Assembly: GCA_905221605.1 (NCBI GenBank)
Contig: CAJNDS010000979.1
Location: 330,001 to 394,000 of the forward strand
Source: Symbiodinium natans
Taxonomy: Eukaryota; Sar; Dinophyceae; Suessiales; Symbiodiniaceae
DNA: 64,000 bases
Direction: 5' to 3'
Position numbers and translations under genes: made by a program. The notes below the pieces were generated by a model, which saw only the letters and a list, made by a program, of their open reading frames with translations, was not told the origin of the DNA and did not search any database. Position 1 is the first letter of the stretch; each line of letters begins with the position of its first letter. This document shows positions 11,094-21,930 of this stretch, one piece after another.

Positions 11094-11801
11094 AACCCGA
11101 AACTAGGGTTCAGGATTTTGCGGTTCAGGGTTCCCGGAGATGTCAAAGGCTGACAGCCGTCTGCAGCCCCTATTTGCTGCATGCCTATCCGCCAGATGCC
11201 CTATTGACCCTATTGGTTTCGGGTTAAGGTTCAGGGTTTAAGGTTTAGGGTTTAGGATTCAAGGTTGTGCACGCATAAGCACTTACAAACGTGTGCCGAC
11301 AGCTGTCGAAGATCCATCGCAGAGGCTCTGCAAGTGAAAATCTCCTTCTCGAAGCCTCATCAACCCTGAACCTAGACGATAAACCGCAGCTCACAAAGCC
11401 TAAGTCTTGAATTCTGTGCTCCCTCCACGCCAGGCCCCGTGCAGGGTTTTGGGTTCCGATGGTGATTGGTTTGAACCAGACCCGTTTAGGATTTAAGGAT
11501 TCCCGGATGCATCCGAGAACGGGGTTTCCCTGGCATGTCGTCTTTTTTGCTCAAGCTTCCGCTACCTTTACAGAGAGCCCATGGAGCATGTCACATCCCT
11601 GGGCCGATGTGATTTCTTTGCGTCAGGCTAGAGTGCAGCCAGAGACTGATTGCAGCCCACGGCAGCTTACGCAGCAAAGGGGACAACCTAGCCAGCTCGA
11701 GCATGTTGTTTGCAGCCATTCCCAAGTATTACTATTATTATCATTATAACTATTAGTATTATCATTAGGTTTCGTGCTTTCTCTGTTTGAAAAAAGACGA
11801 G

Positions 11802-11899
11802 TCCTGACAAGCAAATCGAGCACCAGTTCTACGCAAGCAAGCTACGACACTTTAGCCTCTTGACGGTGTCCCACATGGCCCTGACCGAGATCACCGGAG
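11802..11899 (+). CDS. exon of unknown gene
   Basis: After AG at 11800-11801 the frame reads PDKQIEHQFYASKLRHFSLL then TVSHMALTEITG, ending at a GT donor (11900). A TTTAGGG array follows. The sequence suggests a folded domain, but I do not recognise it. Confidence 0.5.
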
Positions 11900-11973
11900 G
11901 TGGCGACACTCCGGGGTTTAGGGTTTAGGGTTTAGGGTTTAGGGTTTAGGGTTTAGGGTCTTAAGGGCATCCC

Positions 11974-12584
11974 TGCCGCGAACCTCCGAAACATCGCTAG
12001 CAGTTTGGATTCCCGCACCCCTTTTTGCTGTTTTATGTTTTTGAACATATTCTTCCATGTATTCTGAATGGCATGTCTGTCTTGGTGAGGTTGATGTGTA
12101 TACTCTTTACGATCCAATTTTGATGAAGAGTTCTGAAATAGTTCAGACCCCTTTTTCCTGAAGCTTTCCCCCCCCAGCACCTGAGGGGCTGGGGAGTTAA
12201 CCTTTAAGCCTTTTTGCTATATATAATTCTATTACAAAGAAATTGCAAGCCTTTTTTTGGGCTAGGGTATTCTGCCCCTAAGAAACAGTGCTTCCTTGCT
12301 GTGCAAGAAGGGTTTGCGAAGTGCAGACGGGACCGGGAAAGCAAGACACGCCGGGCGTTCGAAACTCGATAAACGCTGAACCCGAAGCCCGATACTCAGG
12401 ACACTCCAGAGCCTACCCAGGCCATATGAAGCCTACATCCTAAACCCCAAACCCTAAACCCCCCCCCCCCCCCCCCAAACTCCAGAGTAGGCGCCCCCGG
12501 AGCCTGTTTTAATGAACAGGGGTTTAGAGTACTTCCGTTGCCATTATCTCGAAGGCTGATCGGGGAAGTGATCTTCTCCTGTAT
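11974..12584. other. spacer without clear gene
   Basis: Contains a possible short exon near 11974-12004 (NLRNIASSLDSRT), AT-rich sequence, a C run at 12457-12476 and CCCTAAA remnants. Nothing else could be supported. Confidence 0.5.
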
Positions 12585-12681
12585 CAGGGGTTCCGAAAAT
12601 GAGATTTTCGTAGTTTGGGGGGAAAACCTCTGTATAGAGGTTTCCCCCAAAATTACGAAAATCTCATTGTCGGAACCCCTG
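12585..12681. repeat. near-perfect inverted repeat
   Basis: The arms begin CAGGGGTTCCGAAAATGAGA and end with the complement. About 45 bp per arm flank a CTGTATAGAG centre. It is probably a young TIR element, flanked by CCCTAAA repeats on the right. Confidence 0.85.
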
Positions 12682-12960
12682 AGAAGGGTACCCCGAAACC
12701 CTAAACCCTAAACCCTAAACCCCATTTTGAAGCTTAAATCCGCACGTCCTCAGGGGCATGACTTCCTCGGCGATGCAACTGCCGGCGCCCCAGAACCTAT
12801 AGGGTTTCAGCGTGTAGCTCGGTCGGTTTAGGGTTTAGGGTTGAGGGTTTAGGGTTTAGGGTTCAGGGTTTATATACGTTTTTTGTTTAGGGTTGAGGGT
12901 TCAGGGTTCAGGGTTTGGGGTTTGGGGGGGGGGGGGGGGTTGGCGATCCCTCTGTCCAAG

Positions 12961-13039
12961 GACCATCACCATCCCCGACAACGCGGCGCCAGGGGCGGTG
13001 CTCTCGATCCCCGTGAAGGGCCGTGCGGAGAACGTGAAG
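12961..13039 (+). CDS. exon encoding a VP-x-G-x-x-PG-x-x-L type segment
   Basis: After AG at 12959-12960: TITIPDNAAPGAVLSIPV then KGRAENVK, 26 codons, with a GC donor at 13040. The beta-rich I/VPxxAxPGxxL pattern recurs in exon 14555-14609, so both probably belong to one gene. A G-run of about 13 lies just upstream. Confidence 0.6.
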
Positions 13040-13295
13040 GCGTGGGTTGGGTTTTGAGGGGGTAGTTTAGGGTTTAGGGAACGGGTTAGGGGGTTTATAA
13101 GCCTAGGGTATGGTGTTTAGAGTTTAGGGTTTAGGGTTTAGGGTGTAGGGTGTAGGGTTTAGGGTTTAGGGTTGAGGGTTTACGGCTGCAGTGGCATGTT
13201 GAAGTTCAAGGTTTACGGTCCAAGGGTTTCAGGCTTTTGGGGTTGAGGGACCCATGGGTCCCGAGCTCAAACTGCATGTAACGATGACTAGGTAG

Positions 13296-13690
13296 GCCCT
13301 TTCTTTGTCATAAGTGGGGTAACCCTTTGCTTATTAAGGGTACTTAAAGACAAACAGGAATAGAACTATAAAAAATCTTAGTACTGTCCGAACCATGAAC
13401 TAACTCCTCCCCTAGGAGTGTTGTACGTTTGTTCGGTTCTGGCGCCGCCCTCGGAAGTAGGCTTGGTTTGTCCATGCGCCGCCCTCAGAAGTAGGGAAGG
13501 GTGAACCGACTAGGGTTATCGACCCCTAGGACAAAGTGCGCCGTCAGGCCGCAAACATGCGTGCGCGTGACGTAGTCTTTGTTTCCCCTCTTACATGCGT
13601 GCGCGTGACGTAGTCTTTGTTTCCCCTCTTGGGTTTCAGAGGATCACATGTAGAAAAATATTCAGAGGGCTTTGACGGCCAACCTAGATA
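13296..13690. mobile_element. family D element carrying an insertion
   Basis: Ends CTAGGTAGGCCC and GGCCAACCTAG enclose extra sequence, including a perfect 38-bp tandem duplication (13555-13630, unit starting ACATGCGTGCGCGTGACG) and a paired GCGCCGCCCTC segment. Confidence 0.65.
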
Positions 13691-13874
13691 TACATAATTA
13701 ACACAATGTAACAACAGCAATAACAAGACTCATACGAGTAATAGTTTGATCGAATGTGCGGTTGCTCAGAGTAGTGGGCGGTTTTCTGGCACGCAAGGCC
13801 GGGAAGAGGCTGGAATTGAAAACCCCCGCCCAAAAGATATTTTACTTCGAACATCCCCACCCTCTCTCGGTAGA

Positions 13875-14095
13875 GATATTCTGGGGTTGGGCACTCCAGG
13901 GACACTCTGGGGTTGGGCACTCCAGGAACACTTGGGCACTCCAGGGACACTCTGGGGCTGGGCACTCCAGGGACACTCTGCGATTGGGCACTCCAGGGAC
14001 ACTCCAGAATTGAATCGCTCTGCGATTGGGCCGCCCAGGCACGCTCTGGGGTTGGGCACTCCAGGGACGCTTTGGGGTTAGGTACTCCAGGCATG
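13875..14095. repeat. minisatellite, about 26-bp unit
   Basis: Repeated GGGCACTCCAGGGACACTCT units with GGGGTTG and GCGATTG spacers. Both strands are open in several frames because the unit lacks stops. I treat it as non-coding. Confidence 0.85.
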
Positions 14096-14554
14096 AACGA
14101 GGAGTAGACCGGGCGAGGAGAAGAGTTCCGGGCGAGCAGAAGAGACGAGTTTAAATCTAACAACCCCACACCGAGGGTGGGGAATAAGATAGCAAGATAA
14201 TAATCTTAACAATAGTAACAATATTGATAATACCAATCATAGGCGCTGGCCCAGCCCCCATGTCTCACAAATATTATGTTGGCAAGCTTTGCGTAGAGCT
14301 TCGCAGAAAATACACCGTGGCACGCTACAGTGCGGGCCCAGGCCATGAATTGGAGTTGACAAGAAAACGACGAGCAACAGACTGAAGCGTTTTGAAGTAG
14401 GCGTTTGGGGATGGCGTCCCACCCGTTGTCACGAATCAGCATAAAGATCTTGTTTGGCACATGCCCCATTCCTTTCGCATTTAAAAACAGGCCCTAAATC
14501 CGAAACCCTGCACCCCACTAAACCCTGTGCCTTTGCTGAGAATAAGTTTCTGAG

Positions 14555-14609
14555 TTTCACGGTCGGCCAGGCACGGGTACCTGAAGGACTGGGACCTGGC
14601 GACACTCTA
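14555..14609 (+). CDS. exon, second VP-x-G-x-x-PG-x-x-L segment
   Basis: After AG at 14553-14554: FTVGQARVPEGLGPGDTL, with a GC donor at 14610. It shares the VPxGxxPGxxL pattern of 12961-13039, which supports a common gene. The intron after it holds a TIR element (14645-14767) with arms around GAACCGAATGAACC and GGTTCATTTGGTCTC. Confidence 0.5.
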
Positions 14610-15005
14610 GCGCAGCGCCCGGCTGTGTGCGGGGCAGGCGGAAATTCTGGGAACCGAATGAACCCCAAAATTGGCCTCATATACCCTATAATTTCCTTAC
14701 CAGAACTCCTTTTATGGCACATATTTATGAACCATACGCCCTTTTGTGGTTCATTTGGTCTCCCAAGGCAGGCTAGCTGCTAGCCCATCCGAACAAGCGT
14801 ACGGTGACAGAAAGACAAGTGCATTGGACATGGTGGTACTCCACCCTAAACCGTAAGCCCTAAACCCTGAACCCCAAACCCTAAACCTTCCCACACCCTA
14901 GACCCCGCTAAACCCTAGACCCTTAACCCTATACCCTATACCCTCATTCCTATACCCTATACATATACCCTAAACCCTGTAAACCCTAAAGCCCAAGCTA
15001 GCAAG

Positions 15006-15068
15006 AGTCCCTGGGCAGCCCAGGTTCTCACGCAAGTCGCGGGTACGGACGAGTGGGCGCCATCCTGA
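15006..15068 (+). CDS. candidate 3'-terminal exon
   Basis: Reads SPWAAQVLTQVAGTDEWAPS then TGA at 15066-15068. It may be the end of the gene with exons at 12961 and 14555. TTTAGGG repeats start immediately after. Confidence 0.45.
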   Translation, partial: SPWAAQVLTQVAGTDEWAPS

Positions 15069-15514
15069 GTCAGATTCGGGTTTAGGGTTTAGGGTTTCGG
15101 GTTTAGAGGGGTTTAAGGGGGTCTAGGGTTTAGCAGTAAGGGTTTAGGGAGTTTGAGGCTTTGGTTCAGGGGGCTTCAGGGGGTGTAGCGGGTGTAGGGT
15201 TAAGTGTTTTCGGGAGTTCAGGAAATTCAGGGCGTTTAGGGAGTTTAGGTGGTTTAGAGTTTAGAGTAGGGGCTTCGAGTTCTGGATTCAGAGGCTTGTT
15301 TTTGAATTTGAGGTTCCGTGCTTAGGGCTCAGGGCTTTAAGAGGTGGGCTTGTACCTTCCATCGCCCGCCTTGCCAGATCAAGCTGTAGGCCCTAAACCC
15401 TAAACCATAATGAATCCTAAACTTCATAAGCCCTAACCCCTAAACCCCAAACCGAACAAACAGACAAGCCAAGATGAAAGCACTGGTTCCAAGCCATGCC
15501 CATGCATCCTGCAG

Positions 15515-15565
15515 GTTGAAGAGTCCGTGCTTAAGCAAGAGGAGCAGGCCAAATGTCTGCGAGAG
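15515..15565 (+). CDS. exon, charged helical
   Basis: AG|G acceptor at 15513-15514, then VEESVLKQEEQAKCLRE. This is a typical coiled or helical segment. The donor is uncertain (GA or GG). It probably belongs with 16109-16461. Confidence 0.5.
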
Positions 15566-15655
15566 GGTTCAGGGTTTGGGGTTTAGGGTTTAGGGTTTAG
15601 GGTGTGAGGGTATAGGGTTTTTGGACCATGGCCAATAGCCATGATCATGGGGATG

Positions 15656-15701
15656 ATGGTGATGACGATGATGATGATGATGATCATCATCATCATCATC
15701 A
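15656..15701. repeat. palindromic (GAT)n(ATC)n microsatellite
   Basis: GATGATGATG runs straight into ATCATCATC, making a perfect hairpin-capable triplet palindrome. Confidence 0.9.
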
Positions 15702-16108
15702 CGTTCACCCCCTCCTCCAGCCAAGGCAAACGAAAACTGGTACCCTTTATTTAGGACTGGGGGGTTGAGGGCCGATGTGACCCTTGCTTCAACCTCGCCC
15801 AAGAACGAGGACACTCGCTGCCAAAGGCTGTTTTGCTCTTGAACATGGAAGCTGAAACGGAGCTTGTTCGTTTTTTTTGATGAGAGCAGGAGATGTATAT
15901 ATATATATATATATATTAGGTATCAATCCCTCAAACGACCCTTCAAGGGGCCCGAAGTCAGGTTCCAGAGTCCAGGGTGCAGCGCCCGAAGCCCGAAAAC
16001 CTAAACATTGAACACCTAAACCGGTTGAAGCCCTTTCACACCGCAAAGGAATCAGCCCTAAATCCCTCCTACCCTAGACCCTAAACCCTAAACCCTAAAC
16101 CCCAAGAG

Positions 16109-16461
16109 GATCTGAGCATGTGCAAACAGGCCGCTGCAAACGCAGTGTTTGGCGATGAGGTCCGGGATGCAGAAATTACAGGAGCCTTCTATTCCCTTGT
16201 GAGTTTGAAGCTATATCTGTTTCCTTGGTAGCCCAGTGGTACCCTTTTCCCTTTTTTTGGTTCTGGTTTCTCTTATAAAGTAACCAACCAATAAACGGTG
16301 CCCTTATTATAGTATGGTTATTGGGCTACTAAGTTTCAACCTGTAAGACGAACAAAAAACAAAATAGAACTACATTGCAACTTTCAGAGGCATCCCTTCT
16401 GTGCGAGGTTGCTGTCAGCACATGCCGCATGTCTGATAATATCATGACCACTTACACCTGA
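16109..16461 (+). CDS. last two exons of an unknown gene
   Basis: Exon 16109-16198 (30 codons, DLSMCKQAAANAVFGDEV then RDAEITGAFYSL) ends at a consensus GTGAGT donor. Exon 16390-16461 (ASLLCEVAVSTCRMSDNI then MTTYT) ends in TGA. Phase matches (0/0). The intron 16199-16389 contains a full family A element at 16224-16333. Residues after the junction look membrane-proximal or helical. No family recognised. Confidence 0.6.
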
Positions 16462-16635
16462 TAACCCTGGCCAAAACTTCGGAGTCCCGATCCCCCACGA
16501 ACAAATCTCATGGGCGGACTAAGCTCAACATCTTGCATATTTCAAGAGTTAGTTGAATGTTCGATTCGGTGCCTCGACCCCTGACCCCTAAACCCCTAAC
16601 CCTAAAAGACTCTAGGGTTTAGCACCTTCCAATCT

Positions 16636-16756
16636 ATGGTACCCCGAAGTAGTTTTTTTGTTAATTTTATGCCTTGCCTTAAATTCCATTAAGGATCCTT
16701 AATATCATCTAAGGTATACTTCTTAAGTAAAGGGGTATAGGGCTCTTTGGGTACGT
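16636..16756. mobile_element. TIR element family C
   Basis: GGTACCCCGAAG at the left, GGGCTCTTTGGGTAC at the right, with AAGGTATACTTC in the body. Confidence 0.75.
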
Positions 16757-16978
16757 TCGATTCTGGGACTGTAAGCCCCATGAAGCACAACCAGACCATC
16801 ACTTTTTAAGTCCTAGGTGGCTCTGGAAGCCAGTTCTCAGCCTAAAGCCCTTAAACTCTAGCCCTAAACCCTAAACCCTAAACCCTAAACCCTAAACCCC
16901 AAACCCCAAACCCCAAACCCTAAACCCTAAGCAGCTGCCCCCCCCCCCCCCCTCTCCCCCCCATGGGCGGATAGCCAG

Positions 16979-17017
16979 GTGCCTCCTGCTCCTTCCTCCT
17001 TGGTGCGGGCCTTGAAG
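16979..17017 (+). CDS. short exon after a poly-C tract
   Basis: A C run (16940-16953) and CCAG|G precede VPPAPSSLVRALK. A GT donor follows at 17018. 39 nt, phase 0. Confidence 0.45.
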
Positions 17018-17560
17018 GTTTAGGTTTAGGGTTCAGGGTTTAGGATTTAGGGTTTAGGGTTTTTTCTCTTTTCTTGCTTGGGCTGTATACCGCTTTTTTT
17101 GTTGGTGAGGGTTCGGGCTTTGGGTTTGGGATTTGGTGTTTTTGGTGAGGGTTTGCTGGCTTTTGGGGGCTCGGGGGCCGGGCTTTTGGGGCTTCTGGGG
17201 GTTTGGGGGAATTTCGGGGGCTTGTGGTTTGGGGTTCGGTTCTTTTAGGGTTTGGAGTTTGGGGTTCTGGGTTTGGGGTTTGGGGCCTTTTGGGGCTTTT
17301 GAGGTTTGGGGGCTTTTTTCTGGGGTTTTTTGGGGTTTTTTGGGGTTTGGGGTTTGGGTTTTCGGGGATTTGGGTTTGCAGTTCGGGGTTTGGGGGTTTG
17401 GGGGTAGGGTTTCTTAGGGATTGGGGTTTGGGGTTTTGAGTTGGGGGTTTGAGTGTTTGAGGGATTGGGGTTTGGGTTTTTCAGGGTTTGGGTGTGGGGT
17501 TTGGGGGTTTGGGGGCTTTTTAGGGTTCAGGTTCAGGGTTGAAGTTATGCAGAGGCCTGC
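17018..17560. repeat. TTTGGGG-rich strand-biased block
   Basis: Degenerate GGGGTTT/TTTGGGG units replace TTTAGGG, making this G-rich stretch a candidate for G-quadruplexes. The glycine/phenylalanine frames here are artefacts. Confidence 0.8.
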
Positions 17561-17638
17561 ATGTAAACAGGATTTTCGGGTGTAGGTTTCTTACGAAGAG
17601 GGCACCTCCCCCGCACCCCCCCCCCCCCTTTTCTACAG

Positions 17639-17662
17639 AGGCCCTAACCAAGAACGGCCTCC
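17639..17662 (+). CDS. possible microexon
   Basis: Preceded by a C run then TTTTCTACAG, a textbook pyrimidine tract and AG. Reads ALTKNGL. Very short, so low confidence. Confidence 0.3.
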
Positions 17663-17669
17663 CTAAACC

Positions 17670-17809
17670 CTGGAGGTTCATGGTACTTATTGACCGATTA
17701 TAACTGTACTTATAACTGTACTTGTAAGCCCCTTAAGTGCCCTAATATGGTTATAAGTACAGATATAAGTGCAGTTTTGATTGGTTTATAAGTACCATGA
17801 ACCTCCAAG
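17670..17809. mobile_element. TIR element family B
   Basis: Ends TGGAGGTTCATGGTACTTAT and AAGTACCATGAACCTCCAAG. Confidence 0.85.
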
Positions 17810-17990
17810 TACACCCTAAACCCCTTCAGTGTTGGGCTTGGGCTTGGAGCCAGGTCTCAGGAGTTGAGTTGTTCGACTTGGAGTCTAGGATGAAAACGTT
17901 TTTTTCCGCACAACGGCTTTGAGCTAGTATCTCCGCTTCTGATACACGACAAAAAAGGCAAACTTTGAGCACCCCGACGTCCTCTCGTAG

Positions 17991-18035
17991 AAATGCCACG
18001 AGAACGTTCTGCTGACCATGTCATGTAGTCCCCAG
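17991..18035 (+). CDS. short exon candidate
   Basis: After TCGTAG: KCHENVLLTMSCSPQ, 15 codons, ending at the GTATAG donor (18036). Confidence 0.4.
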
Positions 18036-18282
18036 GTATAGCTCCCTAAACCTAAACCCTAAGCCCCTAAACCCTAAACCGGGTAGATGATTATTCATGA
18101 TGCCTTGTCTTGAAGCCTGCCTGTCTCGGGGATCCCTATGCTTGTGAACCCTAAGCCCTGATTCCTACTTCCCACACCCTAGAATCGTAGAATAAGAGTC
18201 GAAAGAGACTTATAGGGTTTAGGGGGTTTAGGGTTGAGGAGTTCGACTTTGGACCAAACATATTGCGACTTCACTTCCGCAG

Positions 18283-19931
18283 TTGGTGCCTGTCTGAGGT
18301 GCCACCGGGCGTGGTGCTACCCGAGGACGCGGGGCGTAAGGATCTGTTGGGTTTACGCCCATCTCCATTCCCCCTGCTCCCCTTCGCCCCCCCAACCCCC
18401 TTCCCCCGGCCCTTACATGGTATCACCCCCCTGGCCAGCGGTGATTCTATTGGGGGTTTAGGGTTTAGTTAGGGTTTGGTTAGGCTCTATTGGAGTATTT
18501 TGCACACAGCCACCTTTGGTAGCGGTTTCGGCTTACTATGACATCTGTTAGGTGTAGGATTTATAGGGCTCAGAGCTGCCATGTGCAGGCGCGCGAGGTT
18601 GCAACACCGGGTGTGCTTGGTTCGCAGGTGTCCTTTAAACTAAGTGAACCACAATTTACATGCTCATACTACACAGCAATACTGGCAGGTTATCTGTGGT
18701 TCAGCCTTGAGCTCCGGTTCCCCAAATTTACGAGGTTTCTGCGGGGACCTCCTTGCAGCACCTGAGAAGATCCTGCTTGCATGTAAACGCAGCCAATAGA
18801 TGAGCTTTGGCCTTCGGAGCTTCTGGTTGCTACTTAAGAACGCCCTTTGCCGCTACCCGGACATTTTCAAAGGCGGCTAGGACGACTGGCCATGACAAGG
18901 AGGTGTCGGGAAGTGCTTCCCGATCATCTGGGGGGTTGACGAAATTAGGGGTACCTTATTGGGTCCTTATAAAATGGGAATCCTACTATTTAGGGGGTCT
19001 ATTTTGGAGGTCCCCCTTAGTTTCCTAAACCCCCATATGTCACATAGACCCGAAAGGCTTCACTCCCTTCACACACGCGGACAATGTCTTCATGAGTAGT
19101 GCGCTGCAGGAGGCAGATCTCGAGCCCCTCGTCCCCAGCGGGCCCGTGGCGCACACGGCGCCGCACCCAGAATCAGAAACGGATTCGACGCTAGGGTTTA
19201 GGGATTAGGGTTCAGGGTTCTTAGGGTTTAGCAGCTTGGATCATCTGTCGTCAGCATCAGCCCCTAAACATTCGCTCCTGCCCGGACTTTCCGAACTCCC
19301 AATCTATGAGCGGCCCTGATGCCCCGAACCCCAACTATCCTGGCCACCACAGACACTTTTTAGCTTGGTAGCCCAGTGGTACCCTTTACCCTTTCTGGTG
19401 CTGGTTTCCCTTACAAAATAACCAACTCAAAAAGAGTGCCCTTATTTGAATATGGTTACTGGGCTGCCAAGTTGGGATGCGTTGAGGTTGCTGGGATTTC
19501 CCAATTATAAGTAGGGTTATAAGCCCAGTTATAATTGGTTAGTAAGTACCATGAACCTTCAAGTAAGGTGCGCCTGGAGACGACTGTGGGCGTCATTGAC
19601 ATCATTGTGCGCCCTGATTGGGCGGTGCCCTCAGCTAGCTAACCAACCTCTAGACGACATACCCCGTAATATGCAAAGGCCGTTCTAATATAGGGGTCGG
19701 AATAATTACTTTTGACTTTCCCTTATGGTCCCTTTATACTTGTTCTATAACAATAGCCCCCAAAACCCTGTTTTAATTATTCAGGCTCCTACAATAGAAG
19801 CGGCCCAGAACGCTTTCCACCTCCTTGGCGGGATCCGGAGAACGGGGCTGACGAAGGCTGTGGCTGGAGGAGTAGAATCACTCATAAGAGCCATTAAACA
19901 ACCGTTCTACAGAATCCAGGTTCGGGGTTGA
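18283..19931 (+). CDS. multi-exon gene of unknown function, 3' part (ends 19931)
   Basis: Exon 18283-18440 reads WCLSEVPPGVVLPEDAGRKD and later FPRPLHGITPLAS (GT donor). Then 18800-18872 (SFWLLLKNALCRYPDIFK, GC donor), 19057-19189 (FTPFTHADNVFMSSALQEAD..., GC donor), 19235-19307 (LDHLSSASAPKHSLL, GA donor), 19568 onward (VRLETTVGVIDIIVRPDW) and 19785-19931 (APTIEAAQNAFHLLGGIRR... QPFYRIQVRG, stop). Junctions from 18872 on are phase-consistent. The glycine-rich C-terminus with GGIRRTGL and AVAGGVESL vaguely recalls chorein/VPS13-type C-termini, but this is only an impression. Introns carry family B and A elements and a family M element just before the last exon. Confidence 0.6.
19364..19471. 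mobile_element. TIR element family A
   Basis: CTTGGTAGCCCAGTGGTACC at the left, GGTTACTGGGCTGCCAAG at the right, within the intron between exons 19235-19307 and 19568. Confidence 0.85.
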
Positions 19932-20123
19932 GCGCTCCCACCACCGACATCTTGGGATTTAGTTGAGGGCTGGGGGCTGAGGTCGTCGGATTTCAGGTGC
20001 TAGGACCCAAAGTAGGCTCGGCTCTTTTTCCCTTTTTTAGGGTTTAGGTTCCCTTCTAAACCCCTAAACCCCTTTAAACCAAACAGGGCACCCTTTTTAT
20101 TCCTAGGTTACTCCTAGGTCTAG

Positions 20124-21930
20124 GTAAACGTCAACTTGAACGGCGGAGCAACCTGAAGGACTCATGGGACATCGGGTCCTTTGAGCAAGGTGCTTCCTTT
20201 TAACATGTCCCTACTTTGGTGTTTTCTGAAGTAGGTTTAGGGTTTAGGGTTTAGGGTTTAGGCTTTAGAGATGCATATACTCTGTCACGGATTATATACC
20301 ACCTAGTCCCCTTCAGCCACACGCCCATCCCTCGACTCGCATTCGGTGCCCCAAGCCCTCTAAACCCTTCAAAAAACCCTTGACTAGGTAGGCCCCTGGG
20401 CCATTTTATATTTTCCCTTATTGGGTTTAAGAGGATCATATTCAGGAATATTTTTCAGCGGCTTTAAGGGGCCAACCTAGTTTAAATCCTCGAGCCATGA
20501 ACCCTAAACCCCTAAATCCTGAACAGCACAATGTCGAGCAGCACCCCAAGCCCAAGGCGCCCTATGGCGCAAGGCGGTTTCTGCAGCGTCTCGGCACGTG
20601 TTTAGGGTTTATATTATTTGTTATTTGTTTGTTTGTTCTGTTCCGGGTGTTTGGGTGAGGGGTTTACTTAAAGTTAGATTTGAAGATCGAACCTTGCAAG
20701 CCCTACTGAGGCAAGAAACTCTAGCAAGCGTGTGGACACCCCTTTGGTTTGGGAGCCTAACCCCGAAAAGAGGGGGAGTAAGGGCCTACTCTGAGAAGCC
20801 TTGCAAAGCCTGTAGACCACAGAAGCCCAACCAACAACACGAGCCGTGTAAATCGCAGCAGCCCCGAACCCTGCAGACCCCAGCATCCTAATCTCCGCAC
20901 GATACAGTAATTAACTCTGAACCCGAAGAAGACATGCCAAATAGAAAACGTATGTTTGTAAAATATATATATATATATATACACACCCTAAACAGTGGTA
21001 GGAGAACAGTCTAAACACTTTCGATTTGCAGTTCGGGCGTTCAGAAATTGAGACATTCGCAGTTGCTGTGTTTTTTTGTTTGTTGGGGGGGGAGGAGATG
21101 GGGGAAGGTTAGGGCGGGGGGGGGGGGGGGGCGGTCTGGCGGGGCCGGGAAACTCGCTTGGGGTTCGCCCTTGTAAGCCAAAAAGGGTACCCCTTTTTAT
21201 TCCGAACTCACTCTTGGGTCTAGTTACACAGGCCTTAGGGCCAAAAGGGTTCACAAACACTAAACCCTAAACCCTAAACCCTAAACCCTGAACCCTGAAC
21301 CCTGAACCCTGAACCCTGAACCCTGAACCCTGAACCCTGAACCCTGAACCCTGAACCCTGAACCCTGAACACCCAACCAAGAGCTGCCGCGGAGGCTTGC
21401 CTACTGCCAGGAGCTGGATGGTCTCGCCTTCTATCGATCCGTGAAGGGTGCCCTTGCTTTAAAAGAGCCCGTCAAACCCCCAAGAAGAACCCTGGCTCTA
21501 TACCCTAAAGCAACCAGCCGGTTTAGGGTTTCGGGCTGAGGGTTTATGTCTAGGAAGAACCCTGGCCTCGCACCCTAAAGTTTCCCTTCCTACCCCTTAA
21601 ACGGTAAATCCTTGTTGGAGGTACAAGGCCACGGTACGCTTAGACCTCCAATGTTTGCACTTATTTCGGCAGCTCCTACCGGTTAGTAGAATCAGGTACC
21701 CCCCCCCCCCCCCCCCCCCCCAGAAAAGATGGAATCACACTAAGTCCCGAAAAGCCCAAAATCCTCAGTAGCTGAATGAGTACACTTTACACTTTTTTTG
21801 GGATACTACAACCCCCCTAGAGCACTGAAAGTGTACACTTTTGGAGGGGCTTATGAACTCAGCAACTAGGGATCCGAATGAGCCCAAGAAGCTGAGGGCT
21901 CAGAGCAATACGGGGTTCACGCGGGACTAG
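20124..21930 (+). CDS. multi-exon gene of unknown function
   Basis: Exons: 20124-20189 (KRQLERRSNLKDSWDIGSFE), 20527-20597 (HNVEQHPKPKAPYGARRFLQ then RLG), 21382-21447 (LPRRLAYCQELDGLAFYRSV), 21724-21767 (KRWNHTKSRKAQNP) and terminal 21870-21930 (DPNEPKKLRAQSNTGFTRD, stop). The protein is basic and ends soluble. The last junction is exact (CA|G in phase 2) across intron 21768-21869, which is a TIR element. Earlier junction phases are not all resolved. Exon 21724 follows a run of about 22 C and AG. Confidence 0.6.
20394..20480. mobile_element. TIR element family D
   Basis: CTAGGTAGGCCCCTGGG to GGGGCCAACCTAG, in the intron before exon 20527. Confidence 0.8.
21260..21369. repeat. array switching from CCCTAAA to CCCTGAA
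   Basis: Three or four CCCTAAA units change abruptly into about a dozen perfect CCCTGAA units. This looks like local expansion of a mutated telomere-type unit. Confidence 0.95.
21768..21869. mobile_element. introner: TIR element family I forming a whole intron
   Basis: 102 bp starting GTAGCTGAATGAGTACAC and ending CTCAGCAACTAG. The flanking exons are open and join in frame. A sister copy (GTAACTGAGTAGG...CTCAGCAACTAG) lies at 30364-30455. Confidence 0.8.

Noticed and set aside
13684-14169. Minus-strand repeat protein VPGVPNPRVSLECP
   Set aside because: Encoded by the 26-bp minisatellite, open on both strands. No splice or start context.
14206-14469. Minus-strand frame with NKIFMLIRDNGWDAIPKR
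   Set aside because: Looks protein-like and could be a retro-fragment, but has no acceptor or donor context and no family I recognise, so it was left out of the gene list.
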